Positions 1 to 6,361 of a stretch of 6,405 nucleotides of DNA are shown piece after piece (within the stretch, counting starts at the first letter, position 1; every line of letters starts with the position of its first letter). A program made the translations under genes and the position numbers. Below the pieces are notes generated by a model. It saw nothing but the letters and a program-made list of their open reading frames with translations, was not told the origin of the DNA and searched no databases. The stretch is from NCBI GenBank assembly GCA_938038035.1, contig CALHQV010000315.1, positions 1 through 6,405 on the forward strand. Direction: 5' to 3'. Source of the stretch: an uncultured Gemella sp. (GTDB lineage: Bacteria; Bacillota; Bacilli; Staphylococcales; Gemellaceae).

Positions 1-11
1 TTGTTGGGGTT

Positions 12-48
12 ACTTGATAAAATCGATTTTTCAAAAATCAAGTTTTTT
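12..48 (+). terminator. Weak terminator-like hairpin before nrdG
   Basis: ACTTGAT (12-18) can pair with ATCAAGT (37-43), and a T-run (43-48) follows directly. Inside it, GATTTTT (25-31) and AAAAATC (33-39) give an alternative AT-only stem. The layout fits the end of an upstream gene lying outside the window. The stem is short and AT-rich with an 18-nt loop, so this is tentative. Confidence 0.35.
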
Positions 49-72
49 AGTCACTCCTTTTAATAAGATAAA

Positions 73-101
73 TTGTAATTCATTTTTAAAAGTGATATTA
101 T
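73..101 (+). promoter_or_regulatory. Putative SigA-type promoter of nrdG
   Basis: TTGTAA (73-78) matches the -35 consensus TTGACA at 4 of 6 positions. It is 17 bp from TATTAT (96-101), which is preceded by a TG extended -10 element (93-94). Transcription would start near 108, just ahead of the Shine-Dalgarno site, leaving a leader of about 16 nt. This would let nrdG be expressed separately from whatever gene lies upstream. Confidence 0.5.
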
Positions 102-123
102 ATGAATATAAGGGGTGAGGATT

Positions 124-771
124 ATGTCAAGAGAAGAAAAATTAAGGACTATTATTAGCACGATAGATAATTCTGAGTATAGTGCCGCTAAGAAAAATGT
201 TAATAATAAATGTATAATGCAAACATTTAAAGAAGCTAATGACACTTGGTTAGCTGAAGCTTATTCTAAGAAAAAATATGCTGATTATAAACCATTTCAA
301 TTCGTTGATGGAGAGGGAGTAAGATGTTCGATATACTTAAGTGGTTGTCTATTCGCTTGTAAAGAATGTTTTAACGAAAGTATCCAAAATTTTAATGCGG
401 GACAATTATACACGAAAGAAATAGAAGATCAAATTATCAAGGATTTAAGCAATTCTTATGTACAAGGACTAACAATTTTGGGAGGAGAGCCATTTCTTAA
501 TACTCAGGTAGCTAACTCTTTAGCAAAAAGAGTAAGAGATGAATTCGGTTCAACAAAAGATATTTGGGTTTATAGTGGTTATACATATGAACAACTCCTA
601 AATGGTAGTGAGGATAAAAAAGAATTATTAAGTTTATGTGATGTCTTGGTAGACGGACCATTTATGATTTATCTGAAAGATTTAAGTCTTAGATTTAGAG
701 GAAGTAGCAACCAAAGAATTATAGATTTGAAAAATTCTAGTAATAATAATATAATACTGTATATGGAGTAA
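124..771 (+). CDS. nrdG: Anaerobic ribonucleoside-triphosphate reductase activating protein NrdG
   Basis: This is a radical-SAM activase that uses a 4Fe-4S cluster and S-adenosylmethionine to put the glycyl radical on NrdD, allowing dNTP synthesis without oxygen; it acts in the cytoplasm. In the 215-residue protein the cluster motif CLFACKEC (C75, C79, C82; CX3CX2C) follows the family segment FVDGEGVRC (about 60-68). The SAM-binding GGEPF lies at 120-124, DVLVDGPF at 173-180 and RFRGSSNQRIIDL at 190-202. These match the NrdG type of streptococci and lactic acid bacteria. I chose ATG 124 because AAGGGGTGA (110-118) lies 5 nt upstream; a GTG at 115 falls inside that site. The first 35-40 residues have no counterpart I know of in typical NrdG, which begins near the segment WLAEAYSKKKYADYKPF. 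The family usually sits beside nrdD; none is visible here, so it may lie to the left of the window. Confidence 0.93.
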   Translation: MSREEKLRTIISTIDNSEYSAAKKNVNNKCIMQTFKEANDTWLAEAYSKKKYADYKPFQFVDGEGVRCSIYLSGCLFACKECFNESIQNFNAGQLYTKEIEDQIIKDLSNSYVQGLTILGGEPFLNTQVANSLAKRVRDEFGSTKDIWVYSGYTYEQLLNGSEDKKELLSLCDVLVDGPFMIYLKDLSLRFRGSSNQRIIDLKNSSNNNIILYME

Positions 772-777
772 GTTTGA

Positions 778-818
778 ATATCATGAAATTACTTTAATTA
801 GTAGGTATTTCATGATAT
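778..818. repeat. 12-bp perfect inverted repeat overlapping a promoter
   Basis: ATATCATGAAAT (778-789) and ATTTCATGATAT (807-818) are perfect inverted copies separated by 17 nt. In RNA the stem could grow by TACT (790-793) with AGTA (800-803). It begins 6 nt after the nrdG stop codon, but no T-run follows, so it is a poor terminator. The right arm runs into the TATAAT of a putative promoter and the spacer covers the -35 position, so an operator is plausible. Confidence 0.6.
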
Positions 819-821
819 AAT
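793..821 (+). promoter_or_regulatory. Putative extended -10 promoter of the yhgE/pip-like gene
   Basis: TATAAT (816-821) is a perfect -10 box with an upstream TG (813-814). A weak -35 candidate, TTTAAT (793-798), lies 17 bp away. Transcription would start near 828, giving a leader of about 70 nt that begins with the 831-863 stem-loop. I found no better promoter between that stem-loop and the start codon. Confidence 0.5.
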
Positions 822-830
822 AATAAAATT

Positions 831-866
831 AATAATTAGGGATACAAAATATCTCTAATTATTTTT
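831..866 (+). terminator. Stem-loop with short T-run: nrdG terminator or leader element
   Basis: AATAATTAGGGATA (831-844) pairs with TATCTCTAATTATT (850-863): 14 pairs including one G-U, with a 5-nt CAAAA loop. The T-run 862-866 follows. It could end nrdG transcripts. Because the only good promoter for the next gene lies upstream of it, it would also sit at the very 5' end of that mRNA, where it could protect the message or attenuate transcription. Confidence 0.5.
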
Positions 867-896
867 ATTAAGAAACTGTAGAGAGGAGATAAAAAG

Positions 897-3047
897 TTGA
901 AAAATATTATAGAGATTTTTCGAAAGGATATAAAAGAAGTATTTAGAAAAGCTAATACGTGGATAATTATAGTAGGATTAATATTTTTACCATCAATGTA
1001 TGCGTGGCCAAATATACTATCATCATGGGATCCGTATGGACATACTAACAATATAAAGGTTGCCGTAACCTCAGAAGATGAGGGAGCTACTGTAGATGGC
1101 AAAGATTTAAACTTAGGTAATAGTTTAGTCGAAGGATTGAAAAACAATAAAAATCTTGATTGGCAGTTTGTCTCTAATAAACAAGAAGCTGAGGACGGAG
1201 TAAGAATAGGGGACTATTATGCGAGTATTGTTGTACCGAAAAATTTCAGTCAAGATATGACATCTGTTAGTAGAACAGAACCTAAGAGAGCCACTATAGA
1301 GTATACGGTTAATGAAAAAATTAATGCGATTAGTCCAAAAATAACAAATAGTGGAGCTTCTGCAATAGCTAATAATATTAGTAAAAACTTTGTAGAAACA
1401 GCTAATGGTATAATTTTTGAAAAACTGCATGAAGCGGGGATAAAATTTGAAGAAAATCTTCCATCAATTGAAAAAGCAAAAGAGGAAATCTTTAAATTAA
1501 ATGATAACTTTTCTACATATGAAAGTACTTTAAGTGAATTAATTGGAAAAGTGGAATATGGGTATAATATTTTAAACAATATTCAAAATACACTTCCAGA
1601 AATAGATAGGGTAGCTACAAATAGTATTATGATTGCTGATAAGGCTGGGATTACTATTAATAATATTCAGGGATTCAATGAAAGATTATTACCAATTATT
1701 AATAATCATCTTAATGTTGTAGAGGAAGTATCTAAAGAAGCTAATGTTATAGCAAAAGAGTTACAACAGAAACCAGATAAAACGGAAGAAATAAAGGCAA
1801 GACAGAAAGCTTTAGATAATAGACTACAAGCTAGTACAGAAAGATTACAACTCGTAAAGAATATTTTTGAGTATTTTAATAAATTATCAAGTGAAAGATT
1901 ATTTAATAATCAACTTGAAAGAGTAACTACTTTATCGAATGATATCATGACGATAAAAGAAGTAAATAATAATATCTACAATAAGATGGATCATTATGAT
2001 GAAATAGCGAATACTGTAAAAGAGGAATTTGTAAATAAATCTGCTAAAGTTAATGAAGTTTCTTCAAATATGAATTCAAAATTAAACGTTGAAGTTGCAC
2101 CGTTAATATCTCAAGTTCTTAGTAAGGCAGAGGTTAATATTGATAAGGTGAGTGGCATAATTGCTGGGGCACAAGGAGAACTACCTGCAGTAGAAAGAAA
2201 ATTATCAGAAACTGAGGTAAAAATAAGTAATGCATATGGGAAGCTATTATCGTTACAAGCTCAAATGCCATCTGCAAAAAGTAAAATTCAAAAACTAACA
2301 GATGAGATTAAAAAAGCTGATAGTGGGATAGATAAAAATCAACTATTTAATTTATTGAAAGTTGACTATAAACAACAGGCAGAATTTTTTGCAAATCCTG
2401 TTAAGCTTCAAGAGAATAAACTTTATCATATAGAAAACTACGGTTCAGCGATGACGCCATTCTATACAGTTCTTTCTATTTGGGTAGGTTCATTGCTGAT
2501 GTCTTCGTTATTAACTACTAAGGTGGAAGATGAGGAAAATAAATATAAACCATATCAAAAGTATTTTGGTAGAGGGCTATTATTTATAATTATATCGTTA
2601 TTCCAAACATTAATAATTACACTTGGGGATATGTATGTGCTTGGAACACAGGCAACCTCGCCATACAGATTTGTATTATACGCATTACTTATTTCGCTTC
2701 TATTTTCTTCGATTATTTATACAATTGTGTGTATTTTAGGAAATGTAGGGAAAGCAGTTTGTATAGTGCTGTTAGTGTTACAATTAGGAAGTTCAGGAGG
2801 AACATTCCCAATTCAAATGACATCAGAATTTTTCCAAGCGTTATATCCAAAAGTACCATTCACATACTCTATAGGTTTACTACGTGAAGCGGTTGGTGGT
2901 GTATATATTCCAGCGGTAGAACGTGATATTAAGATACTATTTATCTATCTAATTGTCGTTTTAATCGGAGGGGCTATTTTAGTAAGCTTGAAGGCACGTT
3001 CGAAAAAGTTAAGTAGGAAAAGAGAACGTTCTAAGTTATTCTTATAA
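897..3047 (+). CDS. YhgE/Pip-family membrane protein (ABC-2 permease-like ends, long coiled-coil ectodomain)
   Basis: This 716-residue protein has the YhgE/Pip family layout. It has a short cytoplasmic N-terminus, one membrane helix (about 21-39) ending in the LPSMYAW and SSWDPYG segments typical of the family, and a large extracytoplasmic region (about 45-515) rich in Asn, Lys and Glu heptad-like helices. A C-terminal membrane block follows, with helices near 520-540, 560-580, 592-615, 616-633 and 678-698. GGTFPIQ (634-640) and the downstream PFTYSIGLLREA (654-665) are hallmarks of the C-terminal domain. The tail is very basic. The start is TTG 897 with AGGAG (884-888) 8 nt upstream, and MKNIIEIFRKDI is where family members normally begin. 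Lactococcal Pip is needed for infection by certain phages and Bacillus YhgE is a relative; the normal cellular role is unclear. It is a little shorter than those two as I remember them. It appears to be a single-gene unit between its own promoter and terminator. Confidence 0.9.
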   Translation: MKNIIEIFRKDIKEVFRKANTWIIIVGLIFLPSMYAWPNILSSWDPYGHTNNIKVAVTSEDEGATVDGKDLNLGNSLVEGLKNNKNLDWQFVSNKQEAEDGVRIGDYYASIVVPKNFSQDMTSVSRTEPKRATIEYTVNEKINAISPKITNSGASAIANNISKNFVETANGIIFEKLHEAGIKFEENLPSIEKAKEEIFKLNDNFSTYESTLSELIGKVEYGYNILNNIQNTLPEIDRVATNSIMIADKAGITINNIQGFNERLLPIINNHLNVVEEVSKEANVIAKELQQKPDKTEEIKARQKALDNRLQASTERLQLVKNIFEYFNKLSSERLFNNQLERVTTLSNDIMTIKEVNNNIYNKMDHYDEIANTVKEEFVNKSAKVNEVSSNMNSKLNVEVAPLISQVLSKAEVNIDKVSGIIAGAQGELPAVERKLSETEVKISNAYGKLLSLQAQMPSAKSKIQKLTDEIKKADSGIDKNQLFNLLKVDYKQQAEFFANPVKLQENKLYHIENYGSAMTPFYTVLSIWVGSLLMSSLLTTKVEDEENKYKPYQKYFGRGLLFIIISLFQTLIITLGDMYVLGTQATSPYRFVLYALLISLLFSSIIYTIVCILGNVGKAVCIVLLVLQLGSSGGTFPIQMTSEFFQALYPKVPFTYSIGLLREAVGGVYIPAVERDIKILFIYLIVVLIGGAILVSLKARSKKLSRKRERSKLFL

Positions 3048-3072
3048 GATTTATATTTTAAAAATTTTAATA

Positions 3073-3136
3073 AAGTGATTCAAAAGAATTGATTTAATGC
3101 GGTCAAAACTTTTGAATCACTTCTTTTGTTTGTTTT
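3073..3136 (+). terminator. Intrinsic terminator of the yhgE/pip-like gene
   Basis: AAGTGATTCAAAAG (3073-3086) pairs perfectly with CTTTTGAATCACTT (3109-3122). The loop can form a second stem, TTGAT (3089-3093) with GTCAA (3102-3106), across a symmetric AA/AA internal loop. A T-rich tract (3121-3136) follows. The flank on the left is also AT-rich, so some function in the reverse direction is possible, but no gene is visible on that strand. Confidence 0.8.
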
Positions 3137-3139
3137 CTC

Positions 3140-3163
3140 ATACTAAATGAAAAAACTTAGTAT
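3140..3163. repeat. Operator-like inverted repeat upstream of the glycosyltransferase operon
   Basis: ATACTAA (3140-3146) and TTAGTAT (3157-3163) form a perfect 7-bp inverted repeat with an A-rich 10-nt spacer. It lies over the expected -35 position and ends 3 nt before the extended -10 element. There is no T-run after it, so binding of a dimeric regulator is a better reading than termination. Short AT-rich repeats also occur by chance. Confidence 0.4.
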
Positions 3164-3166
3164 TTA

Positions 3167-3175
3167 TGATATAAT
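3167..3175 (+). promoter_or_regulatory. Extended -10 element of the glycosyltransferase operon
   Basis: TGATATAAT (3167-3175) is a perfect extended -10 (TGN plus TATAAT). No good -35 is visible; the best candidates around 3147-3153 (ATGAAA, TGAAAA) are weak. Transcription would start near 3182, about 30 nt before the start codon. The same TGATATAAT string occurs at 813-821 upstream of the yhgE/pip-like gene. Confidence 0.55.
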
Positions 3176-3210
3176 AAAATGATAAAACCTTAAAATATAG
3201 AGGATAAATT

Positions 3211-4212
3211 ATGGTTAAAACACTAGATAGAACCAAAGACATTTTCTTAGATACAATGCTTTTGGGAAATGAAATATTAACGAAAAAAATAAAAACAACT
3301 AATAAGACTAAAATCACTGTAATCTTAGCTGCTTATAGAAATGTAGGAAGACTGGAAAGTATTATTAAGGATTTATATAATCAAAGTTTTCAAGAATTTG
3401 AAGTAATAGTAGTTGATGATCTTTCTGGTTCAGAGATTGAAGAAGCTGTAGTTGCATTAGATAATAATAAGATTAACTACATAAAAAAACAGCTAGGTTC
3501 TAATTCATCAGCAAAAAATTGTGCGTTAGATTTTTCTAAAGGGGAATATGTAGTTTTTGTTGAAGAAAGCTCAAAATTAAGATCTAATTATTTGGAATTA
3601 TTATTTAATGAAGTATCACAGAAAAATCTTGATATAGCAATATTAACAAGGAATGGTTATCCAATTATATTAAATGAGACTATATCATCAGGGCAAGATT
3701 ACCTGATAGAAGAAATTAAAAAATTAAAAAGTGATTTGAATTATAATGTTACTTCTTGTATTTTTAAGAAGAAGTTCTTAGATGTTTATAATTTGAGATT
3801 TCAAGAAGATATGCTAGCTTTAGAAAATTTATATTTTAAATTACGTGTCTTTGATGTTGCAGGTAAAGTAAGTCAAATAGCAAAAGTAGGTTATAAAGAT
3901 TTACAAGAAAGTAAATCTATAAGAAATAATGCAATGATTGAAGCCTCAACAAGAAGAATACTTATTGCACTTAATAAAATTGAAGAATTTAAACAAGATA
4001 AAAAATATGAGGAAAGTTTAAATTTACTTTGTGGATATTTACTTTTTGATGTGCTTAGAATGCATGAAAATATGTCCGAGGAAATAGAGATTTTAGAGTT
4101 AATAAAATCAAGAAAAAATTATTTTGATAGTGACACATTCATAAATAAAACGATGATAGCAATGTCTCCGATAATGTTTGCAAATCATCTTAACAGAAAG
4201 GATAGGAGATAA
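3211..4212 (+). CDS. Family-2 glycosyltransferase-fold protein, possibly catalytically inactive
   Basis: This 333-residue soluble protein has no clear membrane helix. After a charged extension of about 34 residues comes a GT-A fold start, ITVILAAYRNVGRLES (35-50). The nucleotide-binding strand EVIVVDDLS (64-72) is intact, and SNSSAKNCALDFSKGEYVVF (97-116) aligns with the usual NxGxSxARNxGIxxAxGEYIxF block. The DxD motif expected next (DSDD) reads EESS here (118-121). The later acidic site, usually ED in EDxxF, reads LENLYF (204-209). The C-terminal half is helical and charged, with no known motif. Start ATG 3211 has AGAGGA (3199-3204) 6 nt upstream. It ends 2 nt before the GT-C gene, whose ribosome site lies inside this reading frame, so the two are probably co-translated. 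I infer either a sugar transferase with altered metal binding or a non-catalytic partner of the next protein. Confidence 0.75.
   Translation: MVKTLDRTKDIFLDTMLLGNEILTKKIKTTNKTKITVILAAYRNVGRLESIIKDLYNQSFQEFEVIVVDDLSGSEIEEAVVALDNNKINYIKKQLGSNSSAKNCALDFSKGEYVVFVEESSKLRSNYLELLFNEVSQKNLDIAILTRNGYPIILNETISSGQDYLIEEIKKLKSDLNYNVTSCIFKKKFLDVYNLRFQEDMLALENLYFKLRVFDVAGKVSQIAKVGYKDLQESKSIRNNAMIEASTRRILIALNKIEEFKQDKKYEESLNLLCGYLLFDVLRMHENMSEEIEILELIKSRKNYFDSDTFINKTMIAMSPIMFANHLNRKDRR
4204..4208 (+). promoter_or_regulatory. Ribosome binding site embedded in the preceding gene
   Basis: AGGAG lies 6 nt before ATG 4215 and inside the last codons of the GT2-like gene, whose stop codon is 4210-4212. This points to translational coupling and a fixed ratio of the two proteins. 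Confidence 0.7.
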
Positions 4213-4214
4213 TT

Positions 4215-6239
4215 ATGAGGCGAATATTACATAATGTGTTTTCATATGCGTTCATAGTCTTGTTTACAATAGCTTTAACCTGGGCATATGTTGCACCATT
4301 TGTGTATGAAAGAATATTAAATCCGTTGGCACTTCTGTTAGGAGTTCCCGTGGTTTTCATACTGTTTATTTATGCAGTAAAAAAAGTGTTAGCAACAGAC
4401 GAAGTTGGGTTGAAAAAATATAATAGAATTATAATTTTAGTATATTTAGTATTTCAGGCGATTATTTTATCTATGGATACACTAAACTTTTCAGATGGTG
4501 CTGAAATAGAAAACGAAGCACATTATATGTTAAACTATGGAAAATTCTCTGGTGAAAGATATTTTTTAGTTTATCCGAATAATATTACACCGACAATTAT
4601 TCTATACTGGATATATCGTATAGCTGCATTTTTACATATATCAGAAGTATGGACATTGCACATATTCTGCTTCTTAGTAACAACGGCGACAATATTTTTA
4701 ACATATAAAACAGCTGGGAAATTACTTACAAAACAAAAACAAACGATAATTTTTGGATTAATGATATTATATATTCCTTTCCAAATGTATAGTTTATTCT
4801 ATTACTCTGATACATTAATGGTAATTATGGTTGCTTTAATAATATATGTTCTAATACCATCAGATGGAAGTTTTATCTTTAGAACAAAGCATATTGTAGC
4901 AGTAGCTATTCTAGTTGCATTTGCATGGAACTTAAGATCTAATATTATTATTATTTTACCAGCGTTAATAGTGTACTTACTATTTTTTAAATGGTATAAA
5001 AATTTAGTTATATTATTAGTGATCTTTGGAATTGCATTTGTATTCTTTGGAAAAGGATTCGATATGCTGTGGGCACACTATGGCTTTTGGAAAGATGATG
5101 GCTATAAGTTTCCGATGTTACACTGGGTAATGATGGGGATGAGTATTCAAGGTGGAAGTTATAACTGGCAGGATTTTCAATTTACATATCTTAGTCAAAA
5201 TAAAATGACAGATGACCTGGGCTTATTCTTTAATAGGTTAACTCATAGACCAATTTTCCTTAATTTACTTATGATTGTTCTTAAAGTAAGAGGTAACTGG
5301 AGCGATGGTACTATTAACTATACGAATGGTACACGTGCACTAAGAGATGGTGATGGTTTCTTGTGGCAACTTTTCTATGGAAGTAATAATAGTTTCTTCA
5401 TATATCTTTCTCAAATGATGTATGTTGTGATTATTTTTGGTATGGTATATTACATTTATAAACGTAGAAAAGAGTATATTACTTCATGCTTCTTATTCCA
5501 AATTATTATCTTCGGAGTGTTTATGTTCCATTTAATTTGGGAAGCTAAACCAAGATATGTTTATGCGTGGATGCCGATAATCTTCATTCTGGGAGCAAAG
5601 GGTATAATACTATTTGCTGAAAGATATGAGACGACTATATTTGATAAGTATAAGAAAAAACTTTATATTGCTTTTGGAGTAGTATTTGCTCTTCAAGTAG
5701 GAAGTGATAGTTTCTTAAGACCATCTTATTCGATGAACTTAGACTATGATTCACGTGTAATAAATGGTATTAGTATCTATGCAACGGACAATTATTTAAG
5801 AGATGGAATAGTTAGAGTAAATAAAGATACAGAGGTAGAACAAACATTTAAAGCTAATCGTAGTTTCAATTATATCCGCGGATATATTTCTTCATATGAT
5901 GAGAAAAACAATTCGAAGTATAAAGTAGAGATAATTGATAAAAAAGATAATAAAGTTGTAAGGGAACATGAATTTATTTATCGTGAATTGTACTGGGAAT
6001 TACCGCTACAAACATATACTCTTCGTTGGTATTTCGATGATCTTCCAGCAGGAGACTACAGTGTGAAATTCTCACAAATAGAAAGTGATAATAATGGAAG
6101 CATAGTTATTTCTAGCGTACCAAATGAAATGATTGATATGTATGAAGCTGGTAAATTATATATTAATGGTGCTGACCAAAATAAAAAAGATTTATCATTA
6201 CAAATAGGACATAGATATCAAAAACTTTGGTGGTATTAG
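4215..6239 (+). CDS. Multi-pass GT-C-type (PMT/ArnT-like, GT39-related) membrane glycosyltransferase
   Basis: This is a 674-residue membrane protein with about 13 hydrophobic helices (near 8-28, 35-57, 70-87, 124-140, 147-166, 176-214, 225-257, 262-279, 395-415, 422-441, 449-467, 483-498). Enzymes of this type move a sugar from a polyprenyl-phosphate carrier to an acceptor on the outer face of the membrane. The first large outer loop (about 88-123) carries acidic residues D88, D94, E97, E99 and E101, where GT-C enzymes keep their catalytic acid, followed by YPNN (120-123). A long loop lies at about 281-394. EAKPRYVYAWMP (443-454) resembles the conserved glutamate-arginine-tyrosine helix start of PMT/ArnT relatives. 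After the last helix, residues about 499-674 form a soluble domain with alternating strands and an LPAGDYSVKF segment (610-619), probably a beta-sandwich outside the cell. Donor and acceptor cannot be read from the sequence; wall polymer or surface protein decoration is inferred. Confidence 0.82.
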   Translation: MRRILHNVFSYAFIVLFTIALTWAYVAPFVYERILNPLALLLGVPVVFILFIYAVKKVLATDEVGLKKYNRIIILVYLVFQAIILSMDTLNFSDGAEIENEAHYMLNYGKFSGERYFLVYPNNITPTIILYWIYRIAAFLHISEVWTLHIFCFLVTTATIFLTYKTAGKLLTKQKQTIIFGLMILYIPFQMYSLFYYSDTLMVIMVALIIYVLIPSDGSFIFRTKHIVAVAILVAFAWNLRSNIIIILPALIVYLLFFKWYKNLVILLVIFGIAFVFFGKGFDMLWAHYGFWKDDGYKFPMLHWVMMGMSIQGGSYNWQDFQFTYLSQNKMTDDLGLFFNRLTHRPIFLNLLMIVLKVRGNWSDGTINYTNGTRALRDGDGFLWQLFYGSNNSFFIYLSQMMYVVIIFGMVYYIYKRRKEYITSCFLFQIIIFGVFMFHLIWEAKPRYVYAWMPIIFILGAKGIILFAERYETTIFDKYKKKLYIAFGVVFALQVGSDSFLRPSYSMNLDYDSRVINGISIYATDNYLRDGIVRVNKDTEVEQTFKANRSFNYIRGYISSYDEKNNSKYKVEIIDKKDNKVVREHEFIYRELYWELPLQTYTLRWYFDDLPAGDYSVKFSQIESDNNGSIVISSVPNEMIDMYEAGKLYINGADQNKKDLSLQIGHRYQKLWWY

Positions 6240-6281
6240 GATATAGAAATTAAATTAGTATAATAGAGGCTCATTTTCGGA

Positions 6282-6307
6282 TGATCTGATCCCAAAAAGT
6301 TAGACTT
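6282..6307. mobile_element. Possible IS3-family terminal inverted repeat (remnant or element edge)
   Basis: TGATCTGATCCC (6282-6293) followed by AAAAAGTTAGACTT (6294-6307) resembles, from memory, the terminal repeats of IS150-group IS3 elements in Bacilli (TGA-CTG-CCCC-AAAAGTTAGAC). It begins with the TG typical of such tips, and the element would extend to the right. No transposase coding is visible in the 98 bases remaining, so this is either a solo relic or the edge of an element beyond the window. Confidence 0.35.
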
Positions 6308-6309
6308 AG

Positions 6310-6350
6310 GATAGCGTAGTAGTTGTAATGACTGCTACGCTATCTTTTTT
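6310..6350 (+). terminator. Strong intrinsic terminator after the glycosyltransferase operon
   Basis: GATAGCGTAGTAGT (6310-6323) pairs with ACTGCTACGCTATC (6331-6344): 14 pairs with one G-U, a 7-nt loop, and a run of six T (6345-6350). It lies about 70 nt after the stop codon of the GT-C gene and is the first good terminator there. Confidence 0.85.
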
Positions 6351-6361
6351 GGTTGTATACT

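Noticed and set aside
115..117. GTG at 115 as the start of nrdG
   Set aside because: It lies inside the Shine-Dalgarno sequence that serves ATG 124.
1..118. Open reading frames running in from the left edge (frame 1 to the stop at 61-63, frame 2 to 116-118), possibly the end of nrdD
   Set aside because: The translations do not resemble the glycine-radical C-terminus of NrdD, and the stretch contains a hairpin and a good promoter, so it reads as intergenic.
60..245. Minus-strand frame of 61 codons across the start of nrdG
   Set aside because: It is hydrophobic only because it is the complement of AT-rich DNA, overlaps a certain gene, and has no convincing ribosome site.
836..1579. Several minus-strand open frames (836-1147, 1125-1430, 1250-1579) inside and before the yhgE/pip-like gene
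   Set aside because: They are antisense shadows of a well-recognised protein, with no domain, no promoter and low-complexity Phe/Ile/Ser-rich translations.
3048..3210. A small gene in the spacer between the yhgE/pip-like gene and the GT2-like gene
   Set aside because: The spacer is filled by the terminator, the repeat and the promoter; no frame with a ribosome site was seen.
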